In this document: one piece after another, positions 1 to 7,070 of the stretch
Position numbering within the stretch: the first letter of the stretch is position 1
Layout: every line of letters starts with the position of its first letter
DNA from: Candidatus Paracaedibacteraceae bacterium UBA6184
GTDB lineage: Bacteria; Pseudomonadota; Alphaproteobacteria; UBA6184
DNA: 33,117 nt
Reading direction: 5' to 3'
NCBI GenBank assembly: GCA_002422845.1
Contig: DITM01000018.1
Span: forward strand, 1 to 33,117
Notes under the pieces: model-generated
Seen by the model: the letters and a program-made list of their open reading frames with translations, nothing else
Told to the model about the DNA's origin: nothing
Database searches by the model: none
Translations under genes and position numbers: made by a program

Positions 1-26
1 TTTCTCAGTCAACAACGCTTGTAATT
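1..26 (+). repeat. Direct repeat, left copy (grxD 3'-end duplicate)
   Basis: Bases 1-26 are identical to bases 1024-1049, which encode the last eight or so codons of grxD (minus strand). The match stops at base 27 (a versus c). The left boundary cannot be judged because the window starts here. The two copies bracket the 321-aa secreted protein gene and are offset by 1023 bp. Confidence 0.9.
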
Positions 27-47
27 AGAAACAATCTGAACTCTACT

Positions 48-1013
48 TTACTCAGTCTCATTTTGAATGTTTATAGAACCTACGACTTCGTGGGTATCAC
101 CTTTATACAAAGTTGCAGTATCCCAACCATCAACAATATACATATACCCCATATTTGTAGAAATATGGTAATGTCTGCGTTGTTTTTTATAGTTTTCTTC
201 TACAACCTCGGGAGAAACCATACCCTCTCCAAAGTCTAATACATTTATGGATTTTAGCTCTATGCCGAACCTCTTACATAGATCGGTAGCAATCTTATTA
301 TAAGCGGGCTGCTCTTTCTCCCAATGGACGTCGGCTTCTTTTTTTCGTTGTGCATAGTTTGGGACTAAGGCTAGGATTTTGCTTATTTCTGAATCATACT
401 GATTATCGCCAACAACATTTAAGTTCTTGAATGAGGCAATATACCTATAACAAATAGGCTCCAAAGGATCTTTTGATAAGATCTCGAACATTTTATCTGC
501 AAGCGCACTAATTCGATCATGGACTTTTTTAATAGAGACATTTTCTAGCACACTTTCTCTTTCATAGTGCATTTGCAAAGATGATAAGTATAACTCTCTA
601 TCTTGCGGCGACATTTGCTCCACTGTATCGATAGCTTCTTTAAATATTTCAAGCTGCTTAAAGGCCTTCATATTTTCAAGACCACGCATGATTATGGAAT
701 ACATGTCTTTACTAAAGTGAGAGTTTAGAAAGTATTGATGCAGCCCTCCATTTTCAAACTCACAATTAAAATAGTCCACAAAATAAACTTCTTGTGCTTT
801 TGGGAAAAACTCATCAAGCTCTGCGTCAGTAAACAAACCTTTTTGCAACGAATTAATAAAATCTATAATTCCCCAAATTCGTTCATAGTGATCAGCATGA
901 TTATATGCCGAATGATTGATAATTATTTGCATATTTTTTAAACCCCGAGCCCCAACTGTCTGACTGAATAATATAAATAGTGTGAAAAATAACAACCCTA
1001 TGTTTTTATACAT
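48..1013 (-). CDS. Secreted/membrane-anchored protein with DMP19 (DUF4375)-like segment
   Basis: Predicted 321 aa. Residues 1-22 are a hydrophobic signal peptide or anchor (YKNIGLLFFTLFILFSQTVGA), so the product is probably exported. Residues about 75-125 contain YFNCEFENGGLHQYFLNS followed by a helical stretch, which resembles the EVNNGGFxQYFxN signature of the DMP19/DUF4375 family, whose Neisseria member is a DNA mimic that binds a transcription factor. The C-terminal ~90 residues, rich in Tyr/Asp/Glu, are not recognised. The gene starts 7 nt after the grxD stop, with only a weak ribosome site, and has no room for its own promoter, so it probably rides on the purC-bolA-grxD transcript. It is bracketed by a 26-bp repeat of the grxD end, suggesting recent insertion. 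The family assignment rests on recalled motif similarity only; the exported location would be unusual for a DNA mimic. Confidence 0.6.
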   Translation of the reverse strand: MYKNIGLLFFTLFILFSQTVGARGLKNMQIIINHSAYNHADHYERIWGIIDFINSLQKGLFTDAELDEFFPKAQEVYFVDYFNCEFENGGLHQYFLNSHFSKDMYSIIMRGLENMKAFKQLEIFKEAIDTVEQMSPQDRELYLSSLQMHYERESVLENVSIKKVHDRISALADKMFEILSKDPLEPICYRYIASFKNLNVVGDNQYDSEISKILALVPNYAQRKKEADVHWEKEQPAYNKIATDLCKRFGIELKSINVLDFGEGMVSPEVVEENYKKQRRHYHISTNMGYMYIVDGWDTATLYKGDTHEVVGSINIQNETE

Positions 1014-1020
1014 TTATTCT

Positions 1021-1332
1021 TTATTTCTCAGTCAACAACGCTTGTAATTCGCCTGCTTGGAACATTTCTTTAACAATGTCACACCCGCCGATGAATTCAC
1101 CTTTGATATACAGCTGTGGAAGGGTCGGCCAATTTGTGTAATCTTTAATTCCTTGACGCATCTCTTGATCTTCAAGAATATTAACGCCTAAACACTTAAC
1201 CTGTAAATGATTAAGAATTTGTATGACCGTGCTGGAAAAACCACACTGAGGAAACTCAGGAGTTCCCTTCATAAACAAAACCACATCATTAGTTTCAACT
1301 AATTCTTTAATTTTTGATTGAATATCTGACAT
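1021..1332 (-). CDS. grxD: Monothiol glutaredoxin, Grx4 type
   Basis: Predicted 103 aa, the normal length for a single-domain monothiol glutaredoxin. The CGFS active site is at residues 30-33, preceded by the family's MKGTPEFPQC block, and the WPTLPQLYIKGEFIGGCDI segment carries the glutathione-binding TP and GG residues. These proteins bind a [2Fe-2S] cluster with glutathione and hand it to client proteins, working with BolA-type partners. The gene lies 11 nt downstream of bolA, with AGGA about 10 nt before the ATG, which is the usual alphaproteobacterial bolA-grxD pair. The final codons are duplicated at the left edge of the window (see repeat), but this copy ends with a normal stop. Confidence 0.95.
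   Translation of the reverse strand: MSDIQSKIKELVETNDVVLFMKGTPEFPQCGFSSTVIQILNHLQVKCLGVNILEDQEMRQGIKDYTNWPTLPQLYIKGEFIGGCDIVKEMFQAGELQALLTEK
1024..1049 (+). repeat. Direct repeat, right copy (inside grxD 3' end)
   Basis: Identical to bases 1-26. It covers the codons for the grxD C-terminus (LQALLTEK) up to, but not including, the TAA stop at 1021-1023. Base 1023 next to it is the last base of the stop codon. Confidence 0.9.
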
Positions 1333-1343
1333 CGATAAAATTC

Positions 1344-1574
1344 CTAAAGCGCTTCTGTTTTTATTGCTAGTGCGTGCAGCTCTGCCGCCATAGCCCCTTG
1401 TAATGCATCATACACCATTTTGTGTTGCTGGACTCGCGTCATACCTTTAAATGCTGGGCTTTTGACGGTTACTGCATAATGATCACCATCCCCCGCAAGA
1501 TCTTGAATTGTAACCTCAGCATCCGCAAACGCCTCTTTTAATAAAGAGTATAACTTATCTTGTGCAACCGCCAT
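1344..1574 (-). CDS. bolA: BolA family protein (iron-sulfur partner of glutaredoxin)
   Basis: Predicted 76 aa, the size of the short BolA/IbaG class. It has the BolA core: DGDHYAVTVKSPAFKGMTRVQQHKMVYDAL, including the conserved His in GDHY and the RVQQHKMV helix, and a terminal ELHALAIKT segment with the invariant His that, with the CGFS glutaredoxin, ligates a shared [2Fe-2S] cluster. It is translated directly after the purC-like gene: the TAA of that gene and this ATG share one base at 1574. The product is cytoplasmic and most likely forms a heterocomplex with the adjacent GrxD in iron-sulfur or iron signalling. The position between purC and grxD, without purS/purQ/purL, is a contracted version of the common alphaproteobacterial order. 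Confidence 0.92.
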   Translation of the reverse strand: MAVAQDKLYSLLKEAFADAEVTIQDLAGDGDHYAVTVKSPAFKGMTRVQQHKMVYDALQGAMAAELHALAIKTEAL

Positions 1575-2290
1575 TAATCAGCTTCCTTAATAATACCTGA
1601 TAATCTGGCCATATCTTGATAGAATTGCGTTAAATTTTCAACCGAATTTTCAGTGATTTGCAACGTATGCCGCGATCTCAAGGAACAGGTCTCTGGTGTT
1701 AACTCTCCCGCAAACAACAACATTGGGTCTGAAAACTCATCCTTATATAACCTTGAAAAGTCTAATATGATATCAATTAAATCATAATCAATACCTCTAA
1801 AAAATCCGAAAACGATATCGTTAATCTTTCGACTTAATGCCTTCAAATCTTCAATTTCATAGCTGTTGATCCACCCAAAGGCCTCTGCTAACTCGGGTGT
1901 AATCAATTTATCCATTTTGTGTTGAGTCGGTCCCACAAATTCTAAAATAGGATAAGGCAGCTTTGTTCCCATATCTACACCATAATCTTGATTCACATCT
2001 AAATCGGTATAGTTATGAATTTTGATTCGAACAGGCACAACCTCACCCACTGAATGTGATTGTTCCCGCATATTTAATCGACGCATAAAGGTGGTTAACA
2101 CTCCCAAATCCTGAAGAGTTTGGTGTAAGCGCTCTGACAACTGATTATTAATGGCGCCCTTACCATTGATAGTAAGCGCCTCTCCCTTAATCAAAGCGTC
2201 ATCTTTGAAAAAATGAACAATGGTACCTGGATCATTTCCTTGAAAGAAAATTCGGCCACCATCTTCAAACAACTTTGTTCTATTGGCCAT
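1574..2290 (-). CDS. purC: PurC-like protein (divergent SAICAR synthetase family)
   Basis: With the ATG at 2290 the product is 238 aa (MANRTKLFEDG...), matching family length. An upstream in-frame TTG at 2329 overlaps the apparent -10 element, while 2290 has AGGAAG 7 nt ahead, so 2290 is chosen. Family hallmarks are visible: YFKDD-like HFFKDDA, the GKGAINNQLSE block and FMRRLNMREQ. SAICAR synthetase joins aspartate to CAIR in purine synthesis. Key C-terminal motifs are degraded: the usual LVDFKxE becomes LIDIILD, losing the Lys, and the DExSPDxxRLWD block becomes GELTPETCSLRS, losing the first Asp and the RLWD residues. The protein may therefore have reduced, altered or no SAICAR synthetase activity. 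It leads an operon with bolA and grxD; purS, purQ and purL, normally between, are absent. Confidence 0.8.
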   Translation of the reverse strand: MANRTKLFEDGGRIFFQGNDPGTIVHFFKDDALIKGEALTINGKGAINNQLSERLHQTLQDLGVLTTFMRRLNMREQSHSVGEVVPVRIKIHNYTDLDVNQDYGVDMGTKLPYPILEFVGPTQHKMDKLITPELAEAFGWINSYEIEDLKALSRKINDIVFGFFRGIDYDLIDIILDFSRLYKDEFSDPMLLFAGELTPETCSLRSRHTLQITENSVENLTQFYQDMARLSGIIKEAD

Positions 2291-2319
2291 GTGCTTCCTA
2301 TATTTTGATCTACTATCAG

Positions 2320-2348
2320 TATATACCAAAAGGTTTACGAAATGTTAA
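2320..2348 (-). promoter_or_regulatory. Sigma70-type promoter of purC-bolA-grxD
   Basis: On the minus strand TTAACA (2343-2348) and TATATA (2320-2325) are separated by 17 nt, about 30 nt before the chosen purC ATG. TATACT, shifted by two bases, is an alternative -10. Found by eye. Confidence 0.5.
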
Positions 2349-2356
2349 AATGCAGT

Positions 2357-3301
2357 TTATTCTTCAGTTTCTAAAATTTTTACAAGCTCACCCCACTCAC
2401 GCGAAGTCAACCCACTATTTTCCTGGGTCACAACTTCACCCTTAATCATTCTCCGCACCACCTCAAGACCCGTGCGGGATAAATGAACCCCCTTCTGGCG
2501 GTATTCAGTAAATGCATGATAAGATAACGGAACCCAGCGACGCATAATATCCAAGATGACCTCAGCATAAACTCTGATCTCGTATTGGGCATGTGAATCT
2601 GCCCTTAACGACAAAAAATGCATCAGGTTGTGCAAATTAATTTTCCAATACCATTGAGTATAATAGTTAACTGGCAATTCCATACGCGCCAACTCTCTGG
2701 CTAAACCAGATCTGCTTTCATCAAGCATTTGACCATTTTTATCTAGGTTTAACATGTCTTGATAATGATTATAGGCTTGTACAGAATCTTGCTTTAACAA
2801 GGTTAATACATGCTCAGCCTCTGCACCCACCAAAACGTTCCCGCGCCCTTGATTGTTTACATCTGACTGCGCAGCCAAATGTTGTGGCTCGGGAATATAG
2901 AATTCTTTATCTAGAATTGAGTACCGTGCCGAATATTCATTCACACTAGCCGTGCGATGGCGAATCCACTGACGCGCCACAAAGATAGGCAGCTTAATGT
3001 GTAGTTTAATATCACACATTTCAAAGGGAGTCGTGTGCCGATGCCGCATCAAATAATTGATCAATCCTTGATCTTGACTGACTTTTTTGGTGCCCTTGCC
3101 ATACGACACTCGCGCAGCTTGAACAACCGCACCATCATCGCCCATATAATCAACGACACGAACAAAGCCATGATCTAATACTTTAATGGGCTCATAAAGG
3201 ATTTCTTCTAATGCCTCAACCGTTGCACGCCCCGTACTAAAACGTTGAGCCCTAACATCTGCCAATTGATCAGCTTTTGAATCTAAAATAATATCCGACA
3301 T
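2357..3301 (-). CDS. thyX: FAD-dependent thymidylate synthase ThyX
   Basis: Predicted 314 aa. ThyX makes dTMP from dUMP using methylene-THF and reduced FAD. The diagnostic RHRxxSxNExSxR motif is at residues 114-126 (RHRTASVNEYSAR), and the nearby TPFEMCDIKLHIK segment and the C-terminal RxxxWVP region fit alphaproteobacterial members, which carry N- and C-terminal extensions and are longer than the ~220-aa bacterial/phage forms. ThyX does not release dihydrofolate, so its presence suggests that thyA/folA-dependent synthesis may be missing here; that is an inference not testable in this window. It is a single gene, with its own weak promoter candidate upstream and AAGG about 8 nt before the ATG. 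The short gap to the purC promoter (under 70 nt) shows no terminator. Confidence 0.96.
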   Translation of the reverse strand: MSDIILDSKADQLADVRAQRFSTGRATVEALEEILYEPIKVLDHGFVRVVDYMGDDGAVVQAARVSYGKGTKKVSQDQGLINYLMRHRHTTPFEMCDIKLHIKLPIFVARQWIRHRTASVNEYSARYSILDKEFYIPEPQHLAAQSDVNNQGRGNVLVGAEAEHVLTLLKQDSVQAYNHYQDMLNLDKNGQMLDESRSGLARELARMELPVNYYTQWYWKINLHNLMHFLSLRADSHAQYEIRVYAEVILDIMRRWVPLSYHAFTEYRQKGVHLSRTGLEVVRRMIKGEVVTQENSGLTSREWGELVKILETEE

Positions 3302-3325
3302 TTCATAACCTTTTATACTTTGGAT

Positions 3326-3354
3326 AATTTACCGCCTTTTATAAAGAAAAGCAA
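3326..3354 (-). promoter_or_regulatory. Candidate promoter of thyX
   Basis: Minus-strand TTGCTT (3349-3354), a 17-nt spacer and TAAATT (3326-3331), about 25 nt before the thyX ATG. Both boxes are only partial matches to the sigma70 consensus. Confidence 0.3.
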
Positions 3355-3360
3355 ATTATG

Positions 3361-3386
3361 AAAAAAGCCCCCATATGGGGGGCTTT
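3361..3386 (-). terminator. Rho-independent terminator of the Ser/Asp-tail gene (copy 1)
   Basis: On the minus strand AAAGCCCCC and GGGGGCTTT form a 9-bp stem with a short loop and are followed by a run of T, 20 nt after the stop of the 270-aa gene. A 23-nt stretch (3362-3384) is identical to the ndk terminator at 4437-4459. Confidence 0.85.
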
Positions 3387-3405
3387 GTAAAAAGCGCAGC
3401 ATAAA

Positions 3406-4218
3406 TTATTCTTCAGAGTCATCTGAATCTGAAGCGCCGTCTGAAGCAGAGTCATCTGATGCCTTTGCCGCCGCTGCTTTTCGCTTAGCCGCTCCTTTGC
3501 TGCCCCCACCGAGCGCTTTATTTAACTTAGAGTTAGAGCTGCGCTCAACGGCCGCTGCCTTCTGCTTACCAGAAGACTCGTTCTCTTTTGCTTTTTGTTC
3601 AAGCTCTACCAAATAGGCCTCGATAGCTTTTTGAAATTTACCTACTTTATTATCTTGAATTACTTGTTTAACAGCTTTTTCAAACGTTATTTCTGGCACT
3701 GAGTCTTTTACTCCATCAATACTTTTCAAAAATGCTCCGTTTTCTTTTACATACGTAGCCAAGTCTGCATACGCGCCATTTCCTTCATGGCTTTTTTCAA
3801 TAGCGGCTTTTACTAACTCCACAACTCTTGGCAACACAGTATTAATCTGCTCAATTTGCTTTTTATCTTCGTCTGCTGCATCTCTTAAGGATCCAACAGC
3901 ATCCAAACGATCGTTCCAGAATTTAAGGGCAAATTGCTTGTTAACCGCATCATCATGAGCAGTTCTTACTTCCATTTCATCTGCGAATTCGTCTTCTTTC
4001 AAATCAACCTCAGCTTTTTTAGCCACAGCCAATTGCTTTTTCATACGGTCTACCATTTGTCCCAAAAAGGTTGACAAATCATCGTAATTACCCGCACTTA
4101 GTAAAACTTGATATTTTGACTCTGCTGGGTTTTTAGCTACGTCTGCAGCGGCAACCTCAAAAGATGACAACAAAAACACGCTCGATAACATTATCCATTT
4201 TATTTTTAAAGATTTCAT
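3406..4218 (-). CDS. Unknown secreted protein with acidic Ser/Asp C-terminal tail
   Basis: Predicted 270 aa; not recognised as a known family. Residues 1-25 form a clear signal peptide (basic start, hydrophobic core LSSVFLLSSFEVAAA), so export to the periplasm or beyond is likely. The body (residues 30-215) is strongly helical, rich in Lys, Glu, Ala and Asp, with few aromatic residues and a repeated heptad-like pattern consistent with coiled coils. Residues about 218-250 are basic (QKAAAV, GGGSKGAAKRKAAAAK), and the last ~18 residues are almost only Ser, Asp, Ala and Glu. The gene stands alone: a purine-rich ribosome site (AGAGAGAAAA) precedes the ATG and a strong terminator follows. The polarised charge layout could be a surface-exposed or host-directed tail, but no function can be assigned. 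Confidence 0.75.
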   Translation of the reverse strand: MKSLKIKWIMLSSVFLLSSFEVAAADVAKNPAESKYQVLLSAGNYDDLSTFLGQMVDRMKKQLAVAKKAEVDLKEDEFADEMEVRTAHDDAVNKQFALKFWNDRLDAVGSLRDAADEDKKQIEQINTVLPRVVELVKAAIEKSHEGNGAYADLATYVKENGAFLKSIDGVKDSVPEITFEKAVKQVIQDNKVGKFQKAIEAYLVELEQKAKENESSGKQKAAAVERSSNSKLNKALGGGSKGAAKRKAAAAKASDDSASDGASDSDDSEE

Positions 4219-4436
4219 AATTTTTCTCTCTTATATGATTGATATTTCGGCGTTTCCTCATAAAAAGATGATAAAAAGCCTTATTCACATCAAAAGATTA
4301 ACAAGAGTTTGTAAATTTTTTATTAATTTATTGACAGAAGGCCTCTCCGAAGTTTTAGAAAAGGAAAAACACTGTTTATTAGACGAAAAATTTGTGAGGG
4401 CTGTTTTTAACCCAAGCTCGCGGACAATGCAAAACT

Positions 4437-4459
4437 AAAAAGCCCCCATATGGGGGGCT
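4437..4459 (-). terminator. Rho-independent terminator of ndk (copy 2)
   Basis: On the minus strand AGCCCCC and GGGGGCT form a stem followed by a T-run, 25 nt after the ndk stop. The 23-nt sequence is identical to that of the terminator at 3362-3384. Confidence 0.8.
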
Positions 4460-4483
4460 GATATTATTGGTCGATAGAAAATT

Positions 4484-4906
4484 TTATTCGCAGATATCTA
4501 ATTGATTAAAGAAAAATGCAATTTCGTTTGCTGCATTTTCATCAGAGTCAGACCCATGAATTGTGTTTTCGCCAATTGAATCACCTAAGTCACGACGAAT
4601 AGTGCCTTCTGCTGCTTTTTCTGGGTTTGTGTCTCCCATAATTTCACGAGCTTTTAACACTGCGTTTGGCCCCTTAAGAACCTGAGCAACAACTGGGCCG
4701 GATGCTAAAAATTCGCAAAGCTCGCCGTAAAATGACCGCTCTTTATGAACTTCATAAAACTTTTGCACTTGTGCCAATGTTAATCGAACGCGACGTTGTG
4801 CAACAATTTTAAAGCCAGCTGCTTCAAAATATGAATTCACTCTGCCTGTAATGTTTTTTGCGGTTGCATTTGGTTTAATCATCGAAAATGTATAGTTACT
4901 AGACAT
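4484..4906 (-). CDS. ndk: Nucleoside diphosphate kinase
   Basis: Predicted 140 aa, standard bacterial length. NDK moves the gamma phosphate from ATP to other nucleoside diphosphates through a phosphohistidine. The catalytic His is residue 117 in the NTIHGSDS motif, and the N-terminal TFSMIKPNA (P-loop-like nucleotide-binding lysine), ERSFYGEL and GPNAV-REIMGDTNP blocks all match the family. The gene is monocistronic: AAAGGAT lies just before the ATG and a hairpin terminator follows the stop. The C-terminus (FFFNQLDICE) is ordinary. Confidence 0.97.
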   Translation of the reverse strand: MSSNYTFSMIKPNATAKNITGRVNSYFEAAGFKIVAQRRVRLTLAQVQKFYEVHKERSFYGELCEFLASGPVVAQVLKGPNAVLKAREIMGDTNPEKAAEGTIRRDLGDSIGENTIHGSDSDENAANEIAFFFNQLDICE

Positions 4907-4980
4907 GTTTTATCCTTTAATTTTTTTCACCTTTTTATGACACAAACCACATAAAAAAGAAAGCTAATTAGCAGTTAACC

Positions 4981-6294
4981 CTACCGCTCCATCCCAAAGC
5001 TTACTCCAAAATCATTTGACGAAGTAAACGCTGTGGCTTTAAATAAATCACTATCCAATGATACTTGGCCGAACCATCCCATCTCAAAAGCACCGGGATA
5101 AACGCCTCGCAAACCAGCGTCTATACTCACTTTTAATGTAGAGGATATTAGTTCACTATAATGCGCACCCAACTCCGCCATCGCACCATAGCGATTTAAC
5201 TCTGATCTAAATATTGAAACTTTCTCGTGTATTGCAGATATTCCTCCGCTCAATTTAAAAGCTCTGGATACGTTCATCAAACCCCATAGTTTTGCTGTGC
5301 TATAAGTTAGAGTTTTGTTCTCAAACCCTAGCTCAGTGCCCGCAGCGATCATAAATTGCCCCACAGGAACCCCCACCATTAGGGTTGACTGATATTGATG
5401 AGTGCTTCCTTTAGCCATTACACCCATTAACCGACATGAGCCAATCGCTCTCGCCACGCCACCCATCGTAAACGAGCCTTGCAACGTTTTTGTGACCTCG
5501 CTCCCTGCTGAAAGTTTTGTAAGCTGAGAGGAGCTGCTAGATGAGGAATTTTTTCCTGTTGCTGACCACTTCATGGTGCGGATTTGATTGTTCAGTTTTT
5601 TATCTAAAGCATCCCATGCAATATTCATGAAATCTTCTTGTTCTTTGCTAGAAGCAAATAATTTGATGTTTAAGTTGGGGTTATCCTTAGAGGCGGTCAA
5701 CGCTTCATTAAAGAGCAAATCATACAGCTGTTTGATCGTTTCTGCACTCTGCTCTGAATCTTTCCATGCGGGTACAACGACTAAAGACTTATCTAATTTA
5801 GACTCGTTAAATACAGATTTATACAAGGCGCGGATTTTCTCAACATCGGACTCTAATACTTCTTGCTCAAAAGCTGGCGTGTGAACAACTTTTTTTAATT
5901 TTGACGAAGGCATACTCGCCTCAACAGCCAATACACTCCAAGACCCATCCCCTTTGCTTGGAATCACAGCGCCTTTTCCCGATAAAAAAGCAGCTATCTT
6001 GTCATCGGATATAAACTTGGGATGCATCACAACTTCAACGTTTGGGAGCTTTACTCTGGTCTCATCAATTATCGCTCCATCGGGTTTTTTTCCAAAGACC
6101 GCCTTATAATCAAACTCAAAATCTAAGTTCATACTCCCTAAAATGCCCCCCATTGATCCAGAATTGCCTTGATCTTTATATTCAATATACCCAGGCTCTA
6201 GCTTTCCAAGCGGGTAATCATCATAGGTAGTCGTTTTTGAACCACATGCTGACAACGCCAACGCAATAGCAACAACCGATAGTTTTTGACTCAT
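4981..6294 (-). CDS. Unknown lipoprotein with beta-rich C-terminal region
   Basis: Predicted 437 aa; family not recognised. A lipoprotein signal is clear: MSQKLSVVAIALALSAC with the lipobox LSAC and Cys17, so the mature protein is probably lipid-anchored. Residues ~45-240 look like a mixed alpha/beta domain (VKLPNVEVVMHPKFISDDKI, NLNIKLFASSKEQEDFM). A pure serine run (about residues 250-256, SSSSSSS) then separates a C-terminal ~170 residues of alternating small/hydrophobic strands (STLMVGVPVGQFMIAAG, SISAI-type strands, DAGLRGVYPGAFEMGWFGQV) that resemble outer-membrane barrel strands; the chain does not end in Phe, unlike many classical barrels. The gene starts 36 nt downstream of tRNA-Met on the same strand, with a strong AAGGAG site 8 nt before the ATG, and could be read through from the tRNA promoter. 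Confidence 0.7.
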   Translation of the reverse strand: MSQKLSVVAIALALSACGSKTTTYDDYPLGKLEPGYIEYKDQGNSGSMGGILGSMNLDFEFDYKAVFGKKPDGAIIDETRVKLPNVEVVMHPKFISDDKIAAFLSGKGAVIPSKGDGSWSVLAVEASMPSSKLKKVVHTPAFEQEVLESDVEKIRALYKSVFNESKLDKSLVVVPAWKDSEQSAETIKQLYDLLFNEALTASKDNPNLNIKLFASSKEQEDFMNIAWDALDKKLNNQIRTMKWSATGKNSSSSSSSQLTKLSAGSEVTKTLQGSFTMGGVARAIGSCRLMGVMAKGSTHQYQSTLMVGVPVGQFMIAAGTELGFENKTLTYSTAKLWGLMNVSRAFKLSGGISAIHEKVSIFRSELNRYGAMAELGAHYSELISSTLKVSIDAGLRGVYPGAFEMGWFGQVSLDSDLFKATAFTSSNDFGVSFGMER

Positions 6295-6329
6295 CTAAAG
6301 ATCTCCTTGAAATTTTGAAGTTTTGAAAG

Positions 6330-6406
6330 TGGTAGCGGAGGAGGGATTTGAACCCCCGACACGCGGATTATGATTCCGCTGCTCTAACCAACTGAGCTAC
6401 TCCGCC
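6330..6406 (-). tRNA. tRNA-Met (anticodon CAU), elongator type
   Basis: A complete 77-nt cloverleaf on the minus strand: acceptor GGCGGAG paired with CTCCGCT, D arm GCTC...GAGC, anticodon stem GCGGA/TCCGC with loop ATCATAA (anticodon CAT), T arm GGGGG-TTCAAAT-CCCTC (last pair G-C adjacent) and an encoded CCA. The G1-U72 pair and the body sequence fit the elongator Met tRNA of alphaproteobacteria. CAU could also mark a lysidine-modified Ile tRNA, which I consider less likely. Confidence 0.93.
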
Positions 6407-6422
6407 ATAAGACATTTCACCT

Positions 6423-6451
6423 TATATACAATATTTATTTGCATTTTCCAA
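6423..6451 (-). promoter_or_regulatory. Promoter of tRNA-Met
   Basis: Minus-strand TTGGAA (6446-6451), a 17-nt spacer and TATATA (6423-6428), placing a start about 10 nt before the mature tRNA 5' end. Confidence 0.55.
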
Positions 6452-6490
6452 GAGGGATTTTTATAGATTTCTCTCAAAGCGTATTTAACA

Positions 6491-6519
6491 TTGCCATTAA
6501 TGTGAAAACCCGATAGAAT
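6491..6519 (+). promoter_or_regulatory. Promoter of the yajC-secD-secF run
   Basis: TTGCCA (6491-6496) and TAGAAT (6514-6519) with an exact 17-nt spacer; each box differs from the sigma70 consensus at one base. It lies 31 nt before the yajC ATG. Confidence 0.65.
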
Positions 6520-6550
6520 CTGTGTAGTTTTTTATTTCGGAGCTTATTCT

Positions 6551-7042
6551 ATGTTTTTAAATTCTCTTGCCGCTCAAACAACCGGCGCGTCCGCAGGTAG
6601 CAGCTTGCAAATGCTTTTACCTATCGTTCTTGTGTTCGGGGTAATGTACTTCTTAATTATTCGGCCGCAGAACAAACGCATGAAAGACCAACAAAATATG
6701 CAGTCTTCGATTAAGATAGGGGATACTGTTGCAACAACAGGTGGCCTTATCGGAAGAGTTGTAAAGCTTGAAGAAAAAGAAGTTCACGTGGATTTTAATC
6801 GCGCAGGTCAACCAGTTCGCGTACTAAGATCTGCCGTTGTGGGTCTTGTCGAATCTAGCAATAAAGCGAAAGCTATGACACAACCGGCACATGAAAAGCC
6901 CGCTCAGGAAAAAGTAAAAGCTTCCGAGAAACCAGAAACAGCAGACGAACCTCAGGCTCAAAAACCTCGAGTTCGTTCACCAATGAACAGAGGTCGCGCA
7001 GGTGGAAATCGACGCCCCGCACCCAAAAAAGCAGAAGAATAA
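6551..7042 (+). CDS. yajC: Sec translocon accessory subunit YajC
   Basis: Predicted 163 aa. YajC is a single-pass inner-membrane protein that associates with SecDF and YidC. The hallmark transmembrane segment is at residues ~20-41 (MLLPIVLVFGVMYFLIIRPQNKR), ending in the conserved RPQ-K-R basic patch, followed by the small soluble domain (IKIGDTVATTGGLIGRVVKLEEKEVHVDF). The last ~50 residues are an additional Lys/Glu/Pro-rich tail ending in Arg/Gly-rich sequence (NRGRAGGNRRP), longer than the ~110-aa E. coli protein. The gene opens a plus-strand run with secD 28 nt downstream; GGAG lies 10 nt before the ATG. Confidence 0.95.
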   Translation: MFLNSLAAQTTGASAGSSLQMLLPIVLVFGVMYFLIIRPQNKRMKDQQNMQSSIKIGDTVATTGGLIGRVVKLEEKEVHVDFNRAGQPVRVLRSAVVGLVESSNKAKAMTQPAHEKPAQEKVKASEKPETADEPQAQKPRVRSPMNRGRAGGNRRPAPKKAEE

Positions 7043-7070
7043 TATTAGATAAAACTCAGGAGTGTTCTGA

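Noticed and set aside
4235..4438. A 67-codon plus-strand reading frame between the Ser/Asp-tail gene and ndk
   Set aside because: No ribosome site, no family match, and it runs into the ndk terminator; it is more likely non-coding leader/spacer sequence.
4967..4990. GCTAATTAGC near the end of the lipoprotein gene as a terminator
   Set aside because: The stem is only four pairs with a two-base loop, too weak to call even though a T-rich stretch follows.
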